Counted from the first letter of the stretch, positions 52,133 through 61,084 are shown. The stretch: 64,000 bases of DNA from Microbispora hainanensis (GCF_006874475.1 NZ_VIRM01000037.1:1-64000); one strand, 5' to 3'. Notes: a model not told the origin generated them from the letters alone. Made by a program: numbers and translations.

Positions 52133-53119
52133 ATGCAGTCCGACCCGGCGCAGGGACCACCGGCCCACGACATCGCCATGTGGGGCGCCCCCGGCAGCGG
52201 CAAGACCACGCTGCTGGCCGCCCTGAACATCGCGTTGATGCGGCGGAAGGACGAATGGAAGATCGTCGGCTCCGACGCCGCCTCGTCCGACTACCTCATC
52301 GAGAGGACGAACGCACTGTCGAGCGGGAAGATCTTCCCGGAGGCGAGCCAGAGCCTGGAGCACTACCGATGGACGCTCGTCGGGCCGGCCGAGCGGCAGG
52401 AGCGCCGGTGGCTCCGCAAGGCCCGGCCCACCCCACCGCTGACGATCGGCATCAGCATGGTCGACGCGCCGGGCGGTCTGTTCAGCGCGGGCCCCCTCCA
52501 CACGGCGAACGGCTCCGGGGTCGCCGACGACCTGCGCCGCCGCCTGATGGACAACCTGGTGAAGAGCCGGGGCCTGGTCTTCCTCTTCGACCCCATCCGG
52601 GAGTTCGAGCTCGGCGACGCCTTCGACCACCTGCACCCGCCGCTCACCCGCCTGGCCGAGAAGATGCTGGAGATCGGAGAGCTGCGCGACGGCATGCTCC
52701 CCCATCATGTCGCGGTCTGCATCACCAAGTTCGACGACCCCCGCGTGCTGGAGACCGCGCAGAAGCTCCACCTGCTCGACTCCGCGCCCGACGACGAGTA
52801 CGGATTCCCCCGGGTGACCAGCGAGGACGCCCGCGACCTGTTCCGGGCGCTGTGCGAGGTGTCCGCGAGCGGCAACGCCGACATGGTCGTCAACGCCCTG
52901 GACCAGTTCTTCCACCGCACCCGCGTCGAGTTCTTCGTCACCTCGTCGATCGGCTTCTACGTGCGGCCGCACACCAAGACGTTCGACTGGAACGACTACC
53001 AGAACCTGCTGCCCGAGGCGGGCAAGGACCTGCGGATCCGAGGGCAGGTCCATCCCGTCAACGTCGTCGAGCCCATGCTGTGGCTCGGCCGGCGCCTCGC
53101 CGCCGGCGGTCCACGGTGA
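52133..53119 (+). CDS. TRAFAC-like GTPase (resembling the double-GTPase 2 family)
   Basis: 328 residues from ATG 52133; GTG 52121, overlapping the previous stop (GTGA), is an equally plausible start. The P-loop GAPGSGKTT is at 18-26, a Walker B/G3 motif is MVDAPGG (109-115), and TKFD (198-201) fits the G4 guanine-specificity motif. The last 110 residues contain FFVTSSIGFYV, a G5-like strand. The gene order matches systems predicted by Aravind and colleagues in which a DO-GTPase2 is coupled to GAP1. The fine family assignment rests on memory, not a search. Confidence 0.75.
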   Translation: MQSDPAQGPPAHDIAMWGAPGSGKTTLLAALNIALMRRKDEWKIVGSDAASSDYLIERTNALSSGKIFPEASQSLEHYRWTLVGPAERQERRWLRKARPTPPLTIGISMVDAPGGLFSAGPLHTANGSGVADDLRRRLMDNLVKSRGLVFLFDPIREFELGDAFDHLHPPLTRLAEKMLEIGELRDGMLPHHVAVCITKFDDPRVLETAQKLHLLDSAPDDEYGFPRVTSEDARDLFRALCEVSASGNADMVVNALDQFFHRTRVEFFVTSSIGFYVRPHTKTFDWNDYQNLLPEAGKDLRIRGQVHPVNVVEPMLWLGRRLAAGGPR

Positions 53120-55407
53120 TCGGTTTCGAGTGGGCGCTGGAGGGCAAGCGCCCCGGCAGCTACGACGAGTACGGCCTGCTGGAGTGGAGCGACGGGCGGC
53201 TCGGCCGTGAGGTGTTCGACAAGCTCAGGCACCGCTACACGGCGAGCACCGCCGGCGACCTGCCCCAGGTGACGATCGGCACCGCGCGGGTCAGCGAGAA
53301 GGGCGAGGTCTCCTACTACCTGGTCCTGGCGATCCGGCAGTGGTCGGGCCACCGCGACTTCGCCGACCGCAAGATCGCCTACACCCGGTGGTTCTACGTG
53401 CCGTACGAGCAGCTCGTCGACCGGCCGGTGTCCTACACGGCGCTCTACACCGCCTTCGCCGCGTTGCCGCTGGAGCCCCGGCCTCCGCTGACCGTGGCCG
53501 TGCCGCCGTACGACCCCGAGGCCATGGCCCCCGGGCCGGACACGCTCTCGGCGGCGGCGCTGCTGCTGAACGGCCGGCCGGTGTGCGTGGTCGGCGCCGA
53601 CACCGTCCCCATGATCGATCGGCTCCGCTTCGCGGACACCGTCGCGGCGCTGCTGCCGTACGGGACGCGGACCAGGTTCACCGCCGCCACCTGGACCAGC
53701 AGCACGAGCGAGCACAGCATCAAGCTGTCGTTCGCGCGCTACGCCCCCGAGGGGGCGCAGACGGTGGTCTGGGGACGCGCGGCCGACGGCGTCCTCGACC
53801 AGACGCCGTCGAAGCTCTGCCACCAGTTCTACGCGCGGTCCGACGTCCCGGCACCGGAGGTGATCGCGAGGCTCGCCCGGCAGACCGAGCCGCTGTCGCT
53901 CGAGAAGCACCGGCCGAAGGTGCTCCAGCTGATCGAGCTGTCCACATCCGCGGCGCCGGAGCCCGAGCCCGAACCGGATCGCTCCCCGCCCGGCCCTCCT
54001 CCCGCCCTGCCCGCCGGGAGCGCGGGCTCGGCGGAGCCGACGGTGGCGTACCGGAACAGCGCGGGAAGCCCCTACATCGAGGCGCTGGCCGACGCGCTCC
54101 CCTACGCACCGGATGTCAGCGCCGCGGTGGAGGACCTGGCGCGCTCGGGCACGGCCCCCACCGCCCGGCCGCACCTCCGGAGGGTGCTGCTCCAGCGCAA
54201 CTGCTTCCGGAGCGTGATCGATCCCCGGAGCGACGCGACCCGGCTCTACGCCCGGCTCGTTGACGCGGCCTTCCCGGCCGAGGAGGTGTGGAACCAATCC
54301 AGCCGCGACGTCGCCGACGCCCTCATCTGCTCGCCGGCCACGCCGGACGCCGTCCGGCACCGGCTCGCCTCCCGCATGGAGACGCCTGTCGTCGAGCACA
54401 AGCGGGGCTGGTGGCCTCCCGGCCGGCGCGTCCGCCAGGCGTTGATCCTGGGCGGCACGTCCGCGCTCGTCGCGGTGGCGGTCGTGGCCGTGTTCCTGAC
54501 CCTGGGCGACGCCGGGGAAACCCCGCAGGAGAGCTTCTCCCCTCCGCCCCTGGCGGTGGTCGTCCAAGCGCCGGACGACCAGCGGTACGCCGCCGAGGCC
54601 TTCGCCGAAAGGCTGCGCCGCGACGGCTATGCCCCCGCCGTCGTGCCGATCGACCCTGCGACCGTCACACCGCCCGTGGGAAAGCCGGCCGTGACCATCG
54701 CGTACGACCTCGACGTCCTCGAGTCGGTCAGCAACGGCCGGCACTCCGGCAGGGACGTACGGGAGGATCTGCGGCAACGGGGCCTCAGTCAGCTGGGGGA
54801 CCTCGGGGTGGCGAGCACCGACGTCCTGCTCGTCAGGGAGGGCGTCAAGCCGCAGCGGTTCCTCGACCGGCCCGGCGAGGACGACGCCATCCTCATCCGC
54901 GACACGATCGGCGACGAGCAGCTACGCGCGCTGACCGACACCGGCCTCCGGCTGACGACCATGCCGGCCCAGGACATCGCACGCCGCTTGGCCGAGCGAT
55001 CCGCCGCCGCCGCGATCGTGCCCGAGAACGTGAGCGCCTTCGAGGGCTACCAGCGCCTGACCCCGGATCTGCCGCTCCCCCGGCGCAGGCTGGTCGTGCT
55101 CGTCAACGACGCGGCGGACGAACCGATACGGCAGGACCTGCTCGAAGTCATCAGAGCACCCGACTTCAGGCGCGCGCCCCAGGGCGACCCCACTCTGGCC
55201 GCGAAGGCACTCGTCGATCGGATCGCCCCAGTGGTGGAGAAGACGGTGGTGACACAGACGCCCGGGGAAGAGCCGGCAAGCGGAGGCTCCGTGCTGTGGA
55301 TCCTCTTCATTGTGGTGGTCGCCCTCTCCTTCGTGGCGGTGGTGCTGTTGATGTGGCGGCCGGCCCGGATCGACGGCACGATCAGCCGGCACCGCCGGCG
55401 ACCGTGA
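53116..55407 (+). CDS. GTPase-associated protein (GAP1-like) with two transmembrane helices and an extracytoplasmic domain
   Basis: 763 residues; GTG 53116 overlaps the GTPase stop (GTGA). The N-terminal part (FEWALEGKRPGSYDEYGLLE, VTIGTARVSEKGEVSYYLVLAI) resembles the GAP1 N-domain, followed by M- and C-like segments to about 430. The first transmembrane helix is ALILGGTSALVAVAVVAVFL (~443-462), the second VLWILFIVVVALSFVAVVLL (~726-745). Between them lie about 260 residues of alternating alpha/beta sequence (VVVQAPDDQRYAAEAFAERL, RRLVVLVND) that look like a ligand-binding fold. This suggests a receptor passing an outside signal to the GTPase. Confidence 0.65.
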   Translation: MIGFEWALEGKRPGSYDEYGLLEWSDGRLGREVFDKLRHRYTASTAGDLPQVTIGTARVSEKGEVSYYLVLAIRQWSGHRDFADRKIAYTRWFYVPYEQLVDRPVSYTALYTAFAALPLEPRPPLTVAVPPYDPEAMAPGPDTLSAAALLLNGRPVCVVGADTVPMIDRLRFADTVAALLPYGTRTRFTAATWTSSTSEHSIKLSFARYAPEGAQTVVWGRAADGVLDQTPSKLCHQFYARSDVPAPEVIARLARQTEPLSLEKHRPKVLQLIELSTSAAPEPEPEPDRSPPGPPPALPAGSAGSAEPTVAYRNSAGSPYIEALADALPYAPDVSAAVEDLARSGTAPTARPHLRRVLLQRNCFRSVIDPRSDATRLYARLVDAAFPAEEVWNQSSRDVADALICSPATPDAVRHRLASRMETPVVEHKRGWWPPGRRVRQALILGGTSALVAVAVVAVFLTLGDAGETPQESFSPPPLAVVVQAPDDQRYAAEAFAERLRRDGYAPAVVPIDPATVTPPVGKPAVTIAYDLDVLESVSNGRHSGRDVREDLRQRGLSQLGDLGVASTDVLLVREGVKPQRFLDRPGEDDAILIRDTIGDEQLRALTDTGLRLTTMPAQDIARRLAERSAAAAIVPENVSAFEGYQRLTPDLPLPRRRLVVLVNDAADEPIRQDLLEVIRAPDFRRAPQGDPTLAAKALVDRIAPVVEKTVVTQTPGEEPASGGSVLWILFIVVVALSFVAVVLLMWRPARIDGTISRHRRRP

Positions 55408-55417
55408 GGAGGAGCGC

Positions 55418-56614
55418 GTGTCCGGCGCGACGGCCGAGGAGCAGGTGACGCAGTGGCTCAGGGCGCGCGCCATACCGCTGGACGGCCTGGCGCCGCTTCG
55501 CATCGCATTGAACGGCGTGCGGGTGGTGGGGCTCGGCGAGGCCACACACGGCAGCCGCGAGTTCTTCCTGATCAGGCACCGGTTGCTGGAGTTCCTGGTG
55601 GAGGAGCTGGGCTTCACGACGCTCGCGGTGGAGGCCAGCGCCTCGGCGTCCCGGGCCGTGGACGACTACGTGCAGGGCGGCTCCGGCGATCCGGTCGAGG
55701 CACTCGCCGGGCTCGGCTTCTGGACGCTGCACACGGCGGAGATGCTGGCGACCGTCGAGTGGCTGCGCGACCACAACCGCACCGCCGCGCGGAAGGTGCG
55801 GTTCGCAGGCGTCGACCCGCAGCATCCGGCGGCGTCGCTGGACGCCCTGCGCGCCCACCTCGGTGCTGCCGCGCGGGACCTGCTCGACCCCCTCGCTCCC
55901 CTCGCCGGAAAGCGCCTGGGCGTCGGCCCACCGCTCGACCGGCGCATCGAGGCCGACGCCCGCCGCCTGGAGGAGTTCCTGACCGGCCGCTCCGCCCCGG
56001 ACGAGGCACTGGCACATGCGCGGATCGTGCGCCAGAACGCCGACCTGGCGAGCCGGCCGTTCCGGCATCCGGATCCCACGCAGACCGTGAGCGTCGCCCG
56101 CGACCGCCACCTCGCCGACAACGTGGATCTGCTCCTGACCGACCCGGACGCCAGGGTCGCCCTCTGGGCCCACAACGGCCACGTCATGAAGGGCGCCCAC
56201 AGCGGCGGCTCGGTGCCCGCGATGGGTCTGCACCTCGGGCAACGACACGGCGAGGCCTACTACGCGCTCGGCGTGCTCTTCGGCGCGGGCCGGTTCCGGG
56301 CCCGCCGGGCACGATTCGGAAAGGTGGACCCGGCCCGGCCCCCGGTCACCTTCCGCGTCCCGCTCGTGCGGAGGCCGACGATCGTGGAGGCCCGCCTCGC
56401 CGCCGCTCATCCCGGTGATCACGTGATCGACCTGCGGAACGGCCCACGGCCGGAGGCCGTGACACGGTGGCTCGGCGAGCCCCTGAACATGCGCGGTTAC
56501 GGCGCGGTGGCGCGGCGGTTCACCTACAGGCTCGGCTACATGCCCACGGTGCTCGCCGAGCACTTCGACGGCATCGCCTTCGTGCCCGAGGTCACCGCTT
56601 CCACCCCGCTGTGA
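55418..56614 (+). CDS. erythromycin esterase-like hydrolase
   Basis: 398 residues from GTG 55418, with gaggaggagcg overlapping the upstream coding end. EreA/EreB-type motifs are present: VVGLGEATHGSREFF with the active-site His, the downstream TTLAVEAS Glu, and VALWAHNGHV. Known members open the macrolide lactone; many relatives have unknown substrates. It lies 10 bp after the GAP1-like gene, so it belongs to the GTPase operon and could be its effector. No export signal is seen, so it acts in the cytoplasm. Confidence 0.85.
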   Translation: MSGATAEEQVTQWLRARAIPLDGLAPLRIALNGVRVVGLGEATHGSREFFLIRHRLLEFLVEELGFTTLAVEASASASRAVDDYVQGGSGDPVEALAGLGFWTLHTAEMLATVEWLRDHNRTAARKVRFAGVDPQHPAASLDALRAHLGAAARDLLDPLAPLAGKRLGVGPPLDRRIEADARRLEEFLTGRSAPDEALAHARIVRQNADLASRPFRHPDPTQTVSVARDRHLADNVDLLLTDPDARVALWAHNGHVMKGAHSGGSVPAMGLHLGQRHGEAYYALGVLFGAGRFRARRARFGKVDPARPPVTFRVPLVRRPTIVEARLAAAHPGDHVIDLRNGPRPEAVTRWLGEPLNMRGYGAVARRFTYRLGYMPTVLAEHFDGIAFVPEVTASTPL

Positions 56615-56657
56615 ATCCTGCTGTGAGTCCTCGGTGAGTCCTGCTGTGAGTCCTCAG
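56609..56657. repeat. tandem repeat between convergent stops
   Basis: About four units of ctgtgagtcct(c/g) lie at and after the esterase stop and reach the stop of the convergent serine hydrolase gene. Confidence 0.8.
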
Positions 56658-58141
56658 AGATCGAGTGCGAGCGTGGCGAGGTGGCGGGCGATCCCGGCGG
56701 TGTCGGTGTCCTGCACGTTGCTGAGCACGACGACCTGGATGTCGTCGTCGGGCAGGTACATGTTGCTCGCCGTGTAGCCCATGAACAGACCCGGGTGATA
56801 CCGGAGCCGGTGTCCCTGGAGCCGGTCGACCAACCAGCCGAAGGCGTACGCGCTCGACGGCAGGTCGAGGCAGCCTCCCGGGGGACACTTCGCCTGCGGC
56901 GTGAACGCCAGCTTGACCGTGGCGGGCGGCGCGACCGTGAACGAGCCGAACGCCCGGTCCCAGCGGGCGATGTCGTCGACGGTGGAGTAGAGGCCGGTCG
57001 CGGAGAACAGCTCGGAGTTGTTGAGGAGCGGGGCCGGCTCCCCGAGCCTGAAGTAGCCCTTCGCGAACCCGCGTGGCGGATATGTCGTGCTGTAACCGGT
57101 GTGCCGGAGGTTCAGAGGCTCGGTGATCAGCTTGCGGAGTACGACCCCGTACGGCTGGTGCGTCACCGCCTGGATGATCGCGCCGGCCAGGACGTAGCCG
57201 GAGTTGGTGTAGCTCCAGTTGGTGCCGGGCGTGAACAGCAGCGGCAGGTTCACGAACTGCCGGATGAGTCGCCGGGGGGTGGTCGGCCGCGTGACGTTGT
57301 CGAGGTAGCTGGGCAGCTTCTCGATGTTCGGAATGCCCGAGGTGTGCGTGACCGTCTCGCGGATCGTGATGGGACGCCACGCCGCGGGGCACGCCTTGAT
57401 GTATTGCGGGACGAGATACGGGCAGATCGGGTCGTCCAGCTTGAGCAGCCCGCGGTCCTGCAGTTTCAGCACGAGCATCGAGGTGAACTGCTTGGTGACC
57501 GACATGACCCGATAGACCGTGTCGGGCCGGTTGGGGATGTGCCGCTCCTCGTCCGCCTCGCCCGCGGCGAACCGCGCCAGCACCTGCCCACGCCGTACGA
57601 CCAGTGCCGAGCCGGTGAACTGCTTCTTGGCGGCCAGATCCTGCAGATAGGCCAGCATCGCCCCACTGGGGGAAGAACCGGTCGGGCCCCCGGTGGGATC
57701 GCCTTCCGGCCCCGATGGCGTGCCCTCGGGTGTGCTTTCGGATCGGCCTGAATCCTGGACGGGCCGGTTCGTGATGTCCGACAGGGTGTTCTGGTCGCTG
57801 AAGGAGTTCGCGGTCGCGTCCGTTTTCTGCGAGTTGTACGGCAGAGCCCGGGAATCCGTAGCACCCTTCTGCATCGGCGTGAGCGCGAGCGTGAGATCGC
57901 GGAGCATGTTCTGCCGTTGGCGCTCGCTTTCGTGCCCCGACTGCCGCTGCTTGTTCCGTTGGGCATTGTGCCCGCGCCCATGCGCTCGGCCGCGATCGCG
58001 ATCGGACGGATGATCGGAGTCGACGCCGGTCACGACGGCGTCGCCGGACGCGGCGACGGCGGGAGCGCCCACAGGCATGACCCCACCGGCCAGCGCGGTC
58101 CCGAGCATCAAAAACCCGACAGCATTAGGACACTTGGGCAT
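56654..58141 (-). CDS. secreted serine hydrolase of the beta-lactamase/D-Ala-D-Ala peptidase fold
   Basis: 495 residues from ATG 58141, with gggggag four bases upstream. A signal peptide is followed by about 110 polar, low-complexity residues, then a beta-lactamase-type domain. The active-site Ser and Lys are in VMSVTKQF, the Tyr in WSYTNSGYV, and the HxG motif is RYHPGLFMGY. Class C-like serine hydrolases include esterases and D-aminopeptidases; the substrate is unknown. Two Cys pairs (CPYLVPQYIKAC, CPPGGC) may form disulfides outside the cell. Confidence 0.88.
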   Translation of the reverse strand: MPKCPNAVGFLMLGTALAGGVMPVGAPAVAASGDAVVTGVDSDHPSDRDRGRAHGRGHNAQRNKQRQSGHESERQRQNMLRDLTLALTPMQKGATDSRALPYNSQKTDATANSFSDQNTLSDITNRPVQDSGRSESTPEGTPSGPEGDPTGGPTGSSPSGAMLAYLQDLAAKKQFTGSALVVRRGQVLARFAAGEADEERHIPNRPDTVYRVMSVTKQFTSMLVLKLQDRGLLKLDDPICPYLVPQYIKACPAAWRPITIRETVTHTSGIPNIEKLPSYLDNVTRPTTPRRLIRQFVNLPLLFTPGTNWSYTNSGYVLAGAIIQAVTHQPYGVVLRKLITEPLNLRHTGYSTTYPPRGFAKGYFRLGEPAPLLNNSELFSATGLYSTVDDIARWDRAFGSFTVAPPATVKLAFTPQAKCPPGGCLDLPSSAYAFGWLVDRLQGHRLRYHPGLFMGYTASNMYLPDDDIQVVVLSNVQDTDTAGIARHLATLALDL

Positions 58142-58299
58142 TTTCTCCCCCGCGAAATGTACCACTGTCCCCAATTCAGACATTCCCGAATTGATGGAAT
58201 CCGAGAATGTCCGGCGGACCATTCTTTTCGAGGGGGCTGTTTTCCGCTCACCGGCGCCACAAACGCCGAAAGACGCGGTTTTCCTTTTCCGTTAGAACC

Positions 58300-58899
58300 T
58301 CAATGCGCGGGTTCCGAATCAGGCTCCGCCCGCCAGCCGCGAACCAGCAGGTCGAAGACGGTCTCCACGGCCGCGCGCGGGTCGTCCCGGCCCTGCACCA
58401 GGGTCGGAATCTCCAGGACGAACCGCGCGAGAGCCGTACATTCGAGGTCGTCCGCCTCGCGCCCGAGCTCCTCCGCGATCACGGTGCCGAGGGCGGCCGC
58501 GTGCCGCGTCCACATGCGCTCCGCGTACTCGCGCAGCGCGGGCGTCCGGTCCACCAGCGCATGGAGCTCACGCAGACGCGGATCCGACACGACCCGCACC
58601 CAGGATTCCAGCGCGTGGCCGCGGAGCGCCTCGATCACACTCTGCCCCTCGGGCCGTTCGCGGACGGCGGCGATCAGGGCCGCCTCGACTTCCTCCTCGC
58701 GGTCGAAGACCAGCGCCTCCTTGCCGGGGAAGTGCGCGAAGAGGGTCGTCGTCGACACGTCGGCCCTTTCGGCGACGTCGCGGACGCTCACACGCTCGAA
58801 GCCGTGCTCCAGGAAGAGCTCCAGGGCGGCGTCGGCGATGGCCTGCCTCGTCGCGGCCTTCTTGCGCTCGCGGCGGCCAACGGTCGGGGAGTCGGGCAT
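58300..58899 (-). CDS. TetR family repressor
   Basis: 199 residues. The N-terminal helix-turn-helix is RQAIADAALELFLEHGFERV, RDVAERADVSTTTLFAHF and PGKEALV; the remainder is a ligand-binding helical domain. It is divergent from a TetX-like monooxygenase across 149 bp and likely represses that gene and itself. A candidate operator is present in between. Confidence 0.92.
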   Translation of the reverse strand: MPDSPTVGRRERKKAATRQAIADAALELFLEHGFERVSVRDVAERADVSTTTLFAHFPGKEALVFDREEEVEAALIAAVRERPEGQSVIEALRGHALESWVRVVSDPRLRELHALVDRTPALREYAERMWTRHAAALGTVIAEELGREADDLECTALARFVLEIPTLVQGRDDPRAAVETVFDLLVRGWRAEPDSEPAH

Positions 58900-58933
58900 G
58901 GCGTCACTCTACTCCATAGCTGGACCGAGACAG

Positions 58934-58948
58934 AAACTGTAACGGTTG
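58934..58948. promoter_or_regulatory. TetR-type operator candidate
   Basis: aaactgtaacggttg holds an imperfect palindrome (AACtGTaACgGTT) of TetR-operator size between the divergent repressor and monooxygenase genes. A wider inverted repeat, cagaaac/gtttctg (58931-58937 and 58962-58968), overlaps it. Confidence 0.5.
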
Positions 58949-59048
58949 CACTTTTGGACTCGTTTCTGCTTTGGTGTGTTCCCGCAGGAGTGCCGCCTCG
59001 TGGAGGTCGAGGCACCGGGCACCCCGCCGACGACGAAAGGGATCGACC

Positions 59049-60200
59049 ATGAACTCTCCGGCACCCGCGAACGCGCGGATCAGCATCATCGGCGCCGGCC
59101 CCGGGGGCCTCACCTGCGCCCGGATCCTGCAGCAGCACGGCATTCCCGTGACCGTGTGGGACCGGGATCCGCACGCGGACGCCCGCGACCAGGGCGGCTC
59201 GCTCGACCTGCACGAGGAGGACGGCCAGCTCGCCCTCCGTGAAGCGGGCCTGCTTGAGGAGTTCTTCGCGCTCGCCAGGTTCGAGGGGCAGGAGATGCGC
59301 CGCCTCGACCCGGCCGGACGCGTCCTCGACCATCACCTGCCGGACGAGGGTGAGAGGGTCAGCCCCGAGATCGACCGCGGACAGCTTCGCGATCTCCTGC
59401 TGCGCTCGCTCGCCCCGGGAACGGTCCGGTGGGGACACACCCTCGAATCGGTGAGCGGACCGGCCGGCGGGCCGCGAACCCTGACGTTCGCCGGCGGGAC
59501 GGCGGCCGAGGCGGATCTCGTGATCGGCGCGGACGGCGCGTTCTCCCGCGTCCGCGCCGCCGTGTCGCCCGCGACCCCGCGCTACACCGGGGTCGGCTTC
59601 CTGGAGGCGTGGTTCGACGACATGGACGACTCGCACCCCGAGCTCGCCGAACTCGTCGGAAGGGGCAGCGCCCACGCCGCCGACGGCGAGCGCGGCCTCT
59701 TCGCACAGCGCAACAGCGGCGGCCACATGCGGGTCTACATCATGCGGCGCGTCCCTCTGGACTGGATCGCGGCGAACGGGCTCCGCCCCGAGGACACCGA
59801 GGGCATCCGGGCGCTGCTGCTCCGCGAGTTCGCCGCCTGGTCGCCGCGGCCGCTCCGAATGATCACCGACAACGACGGCCCGTACGTCGACCGTCCGATC
59901 TTCGCCCTGCCGGTGCCGCACATCTGGGAGCACTCGCCCGGCGTGACGCTCCTCGGCGACGCCGCGCATCTCATGCCGCCGCTGGGCGTCGGCGTCAACC
60001 TCGCCATGCTCGACGCCGCCGAACTCGCGCTCGCGCTGGTCGGCTCCGCGACCGTCGGCGACGCCGTACGCGGCTACGAGAAGACCATGCTCCCGCGCTC
60101 GGCCGAGACGGCCCGGATGCTCGAACACGGCGCCGAGTTCCTGCTGGCCGTACCCGGCCCCGGCGAGCATGTCAGGCTGGGTGGTCCCGGCTCCTTGTGA
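59049..60200 (+). CDS. FAD-dependent monooxygenase, TetX-like
   Basis: 383 residues from ATG 59049 (gaaaggga upstream). The FAD-binding motif ISIIGAGPGGLTCARIL starts at about residue 11; DLVIGADGAFSRVR and LLGDAAHLMPPLGVGVNLAMLDA are the other two class A flavin monooxygenase motifs and their wording is close to TetX. TetX hydroxylates and inactivates tetracyclines; related enzymes act on many aromatics, so resistance is a hypothesis. It is under a divergent TetR-type repressor. Confidence 0.88.
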   Translation: MNSPAPANARISIIGAGPGGLTCARILQQHGIPVTVWDRDPHADARDQGGSLDLHEEDGQLALREAGLLEEFFALARFEGQEMRRLDPAGRVLDHHLPDEGERVSPEIDRGQLRDLLLRSLAPGTVRWGHTLESVSGPAGGPRTLTFAGGTAAEADLVIGADGAFSRVRAAVSPATPRYTGVGFLEAWFDDMDDSHPELAELVGRGSAHAADGERGLFAQRNSGGHMRVYIMRRVPLDWIAANGLRPEDTEGIRALLLREFAAWSPRPLRMITDNDGPYVDRPIFALPVPHIWEHSPGVTLLGDAAHLMPPLGVGVNLAMLDAAELALALVGSATVGDAVRGYEKTMLPRSAETARMLEHGAEFLLAVPGPGEHVRLGGPGSL

Positions 60201-60235
60201 GAAGGAGCGTGGCTTGGCGCGGGAGGATCGGCAGC

Positions 60236-61081
60236 ATGCCTGACGGATGGGAGTGGGACAGCACCCTCTTTCAGGGGTGCGCGGCCTACTACGAGCGTGG
60301 CCGGCTGCCGTACGCTCCGGGATTCGCCGAAACGCTGGCCGCGGCGCTGGGTCTGGACGGACGGGGCCGGCTTCTCGACGTCGGCTGCGGGCCGGGCACG
60401 GTGATCCTCCCGCTGGCGCGGTTCTTCGCCGAGGCGGTCGGCGTCGACCCGGACGCGGACATGCTGGCCGAGGCCGAGCGGCAGGCCGGGCGTCGCGGGG
60501 TGACCAACGCCCGATGGGTGGCCGCCCGCGCCGAGGACCTCCCGGCCGGTCTGGGCACGTTCCGGGTCGTGGTGTTCGCCCAGTCGTTCCACTGGACCGA
60601 TCGCGATCGCGTCGCCGCGACCGTGCGGGACATGCTGGAGCCGGGAGGCGCGTTCGTCCACCTGAGCGACCTCAAGAATCCCCCCGCCGACCCGGCGCCG
60701 CTGCCGCTGCCCGCTCCCCCGTACGCGCGGATCGGCGAGCTGGTGCGCCGATATCTGGGGCCGGTGCGCCGGGCGGGGCAGGGAACGCTCGCCAACGGCA
60801 CGCCGGATCGGGAGGACCTTGTGCTGGCGCGGGCCGGGTTCGAGGACGTCGAACGCCATGTCGTGCCGGCCGGAGCGGTGGCCGATCGCACCGCGGACGA
60901 CGTCGTGGCGTGGGTGTTCTCCCAATCCGGCTCGGCCCCTCACCTGTTCGGTGACAGGCTGGCGGACTTCGAGCGGGACCTGCGCGAGGTGCTGCGGCGG
61001 ACGTCACCCGACGACCGCTTCGCGGAGCGCCTTCCGGCGACCGAGATCATGATCTGGCACAAGCCGCATGGAGTGCGATGA
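60236..61081 (+). CDS. class I SAM-dependent methyltransferase
   Basis: 281 residues after gggagg. Motif I is LLDVGCGPGTVILPLARFF (about residues 46-64), and the acidic loop VGVDPDADML and the FHWTDRDRV segment fit UbiE/Methyltransf_11-type enzymes. No substrate can be assigned. It lies 35 bp after the TetX-like gene and may be co-transcribed with it. Confidence 0.88.
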   Translation: MPDGWEWDSTLFQGCAAYYERGRLPYAPGFAETLAAALGLDGRGRLLDVGCGPGTVILPLARFFAEAVGVDPDADMLAEAERQAGRRGVTNARWVAARAEDLPAGLGTFRVVVFAQSFHWTDRDRVAATVRDMLEPGGAFVHLSDLKNPPADPAPLPLPAPPYARIGELVRRYLGPVRRAGQGTLANGTPDREDLVLARAGFEDVERHVVPAGAVADRTADDVVAWVFSQSGSAPHLFGDRLADFERDLREVLRRTSPDDRFAERLPATEIMIWHKPHGVR

Positions 61082-61084
61082 TTC

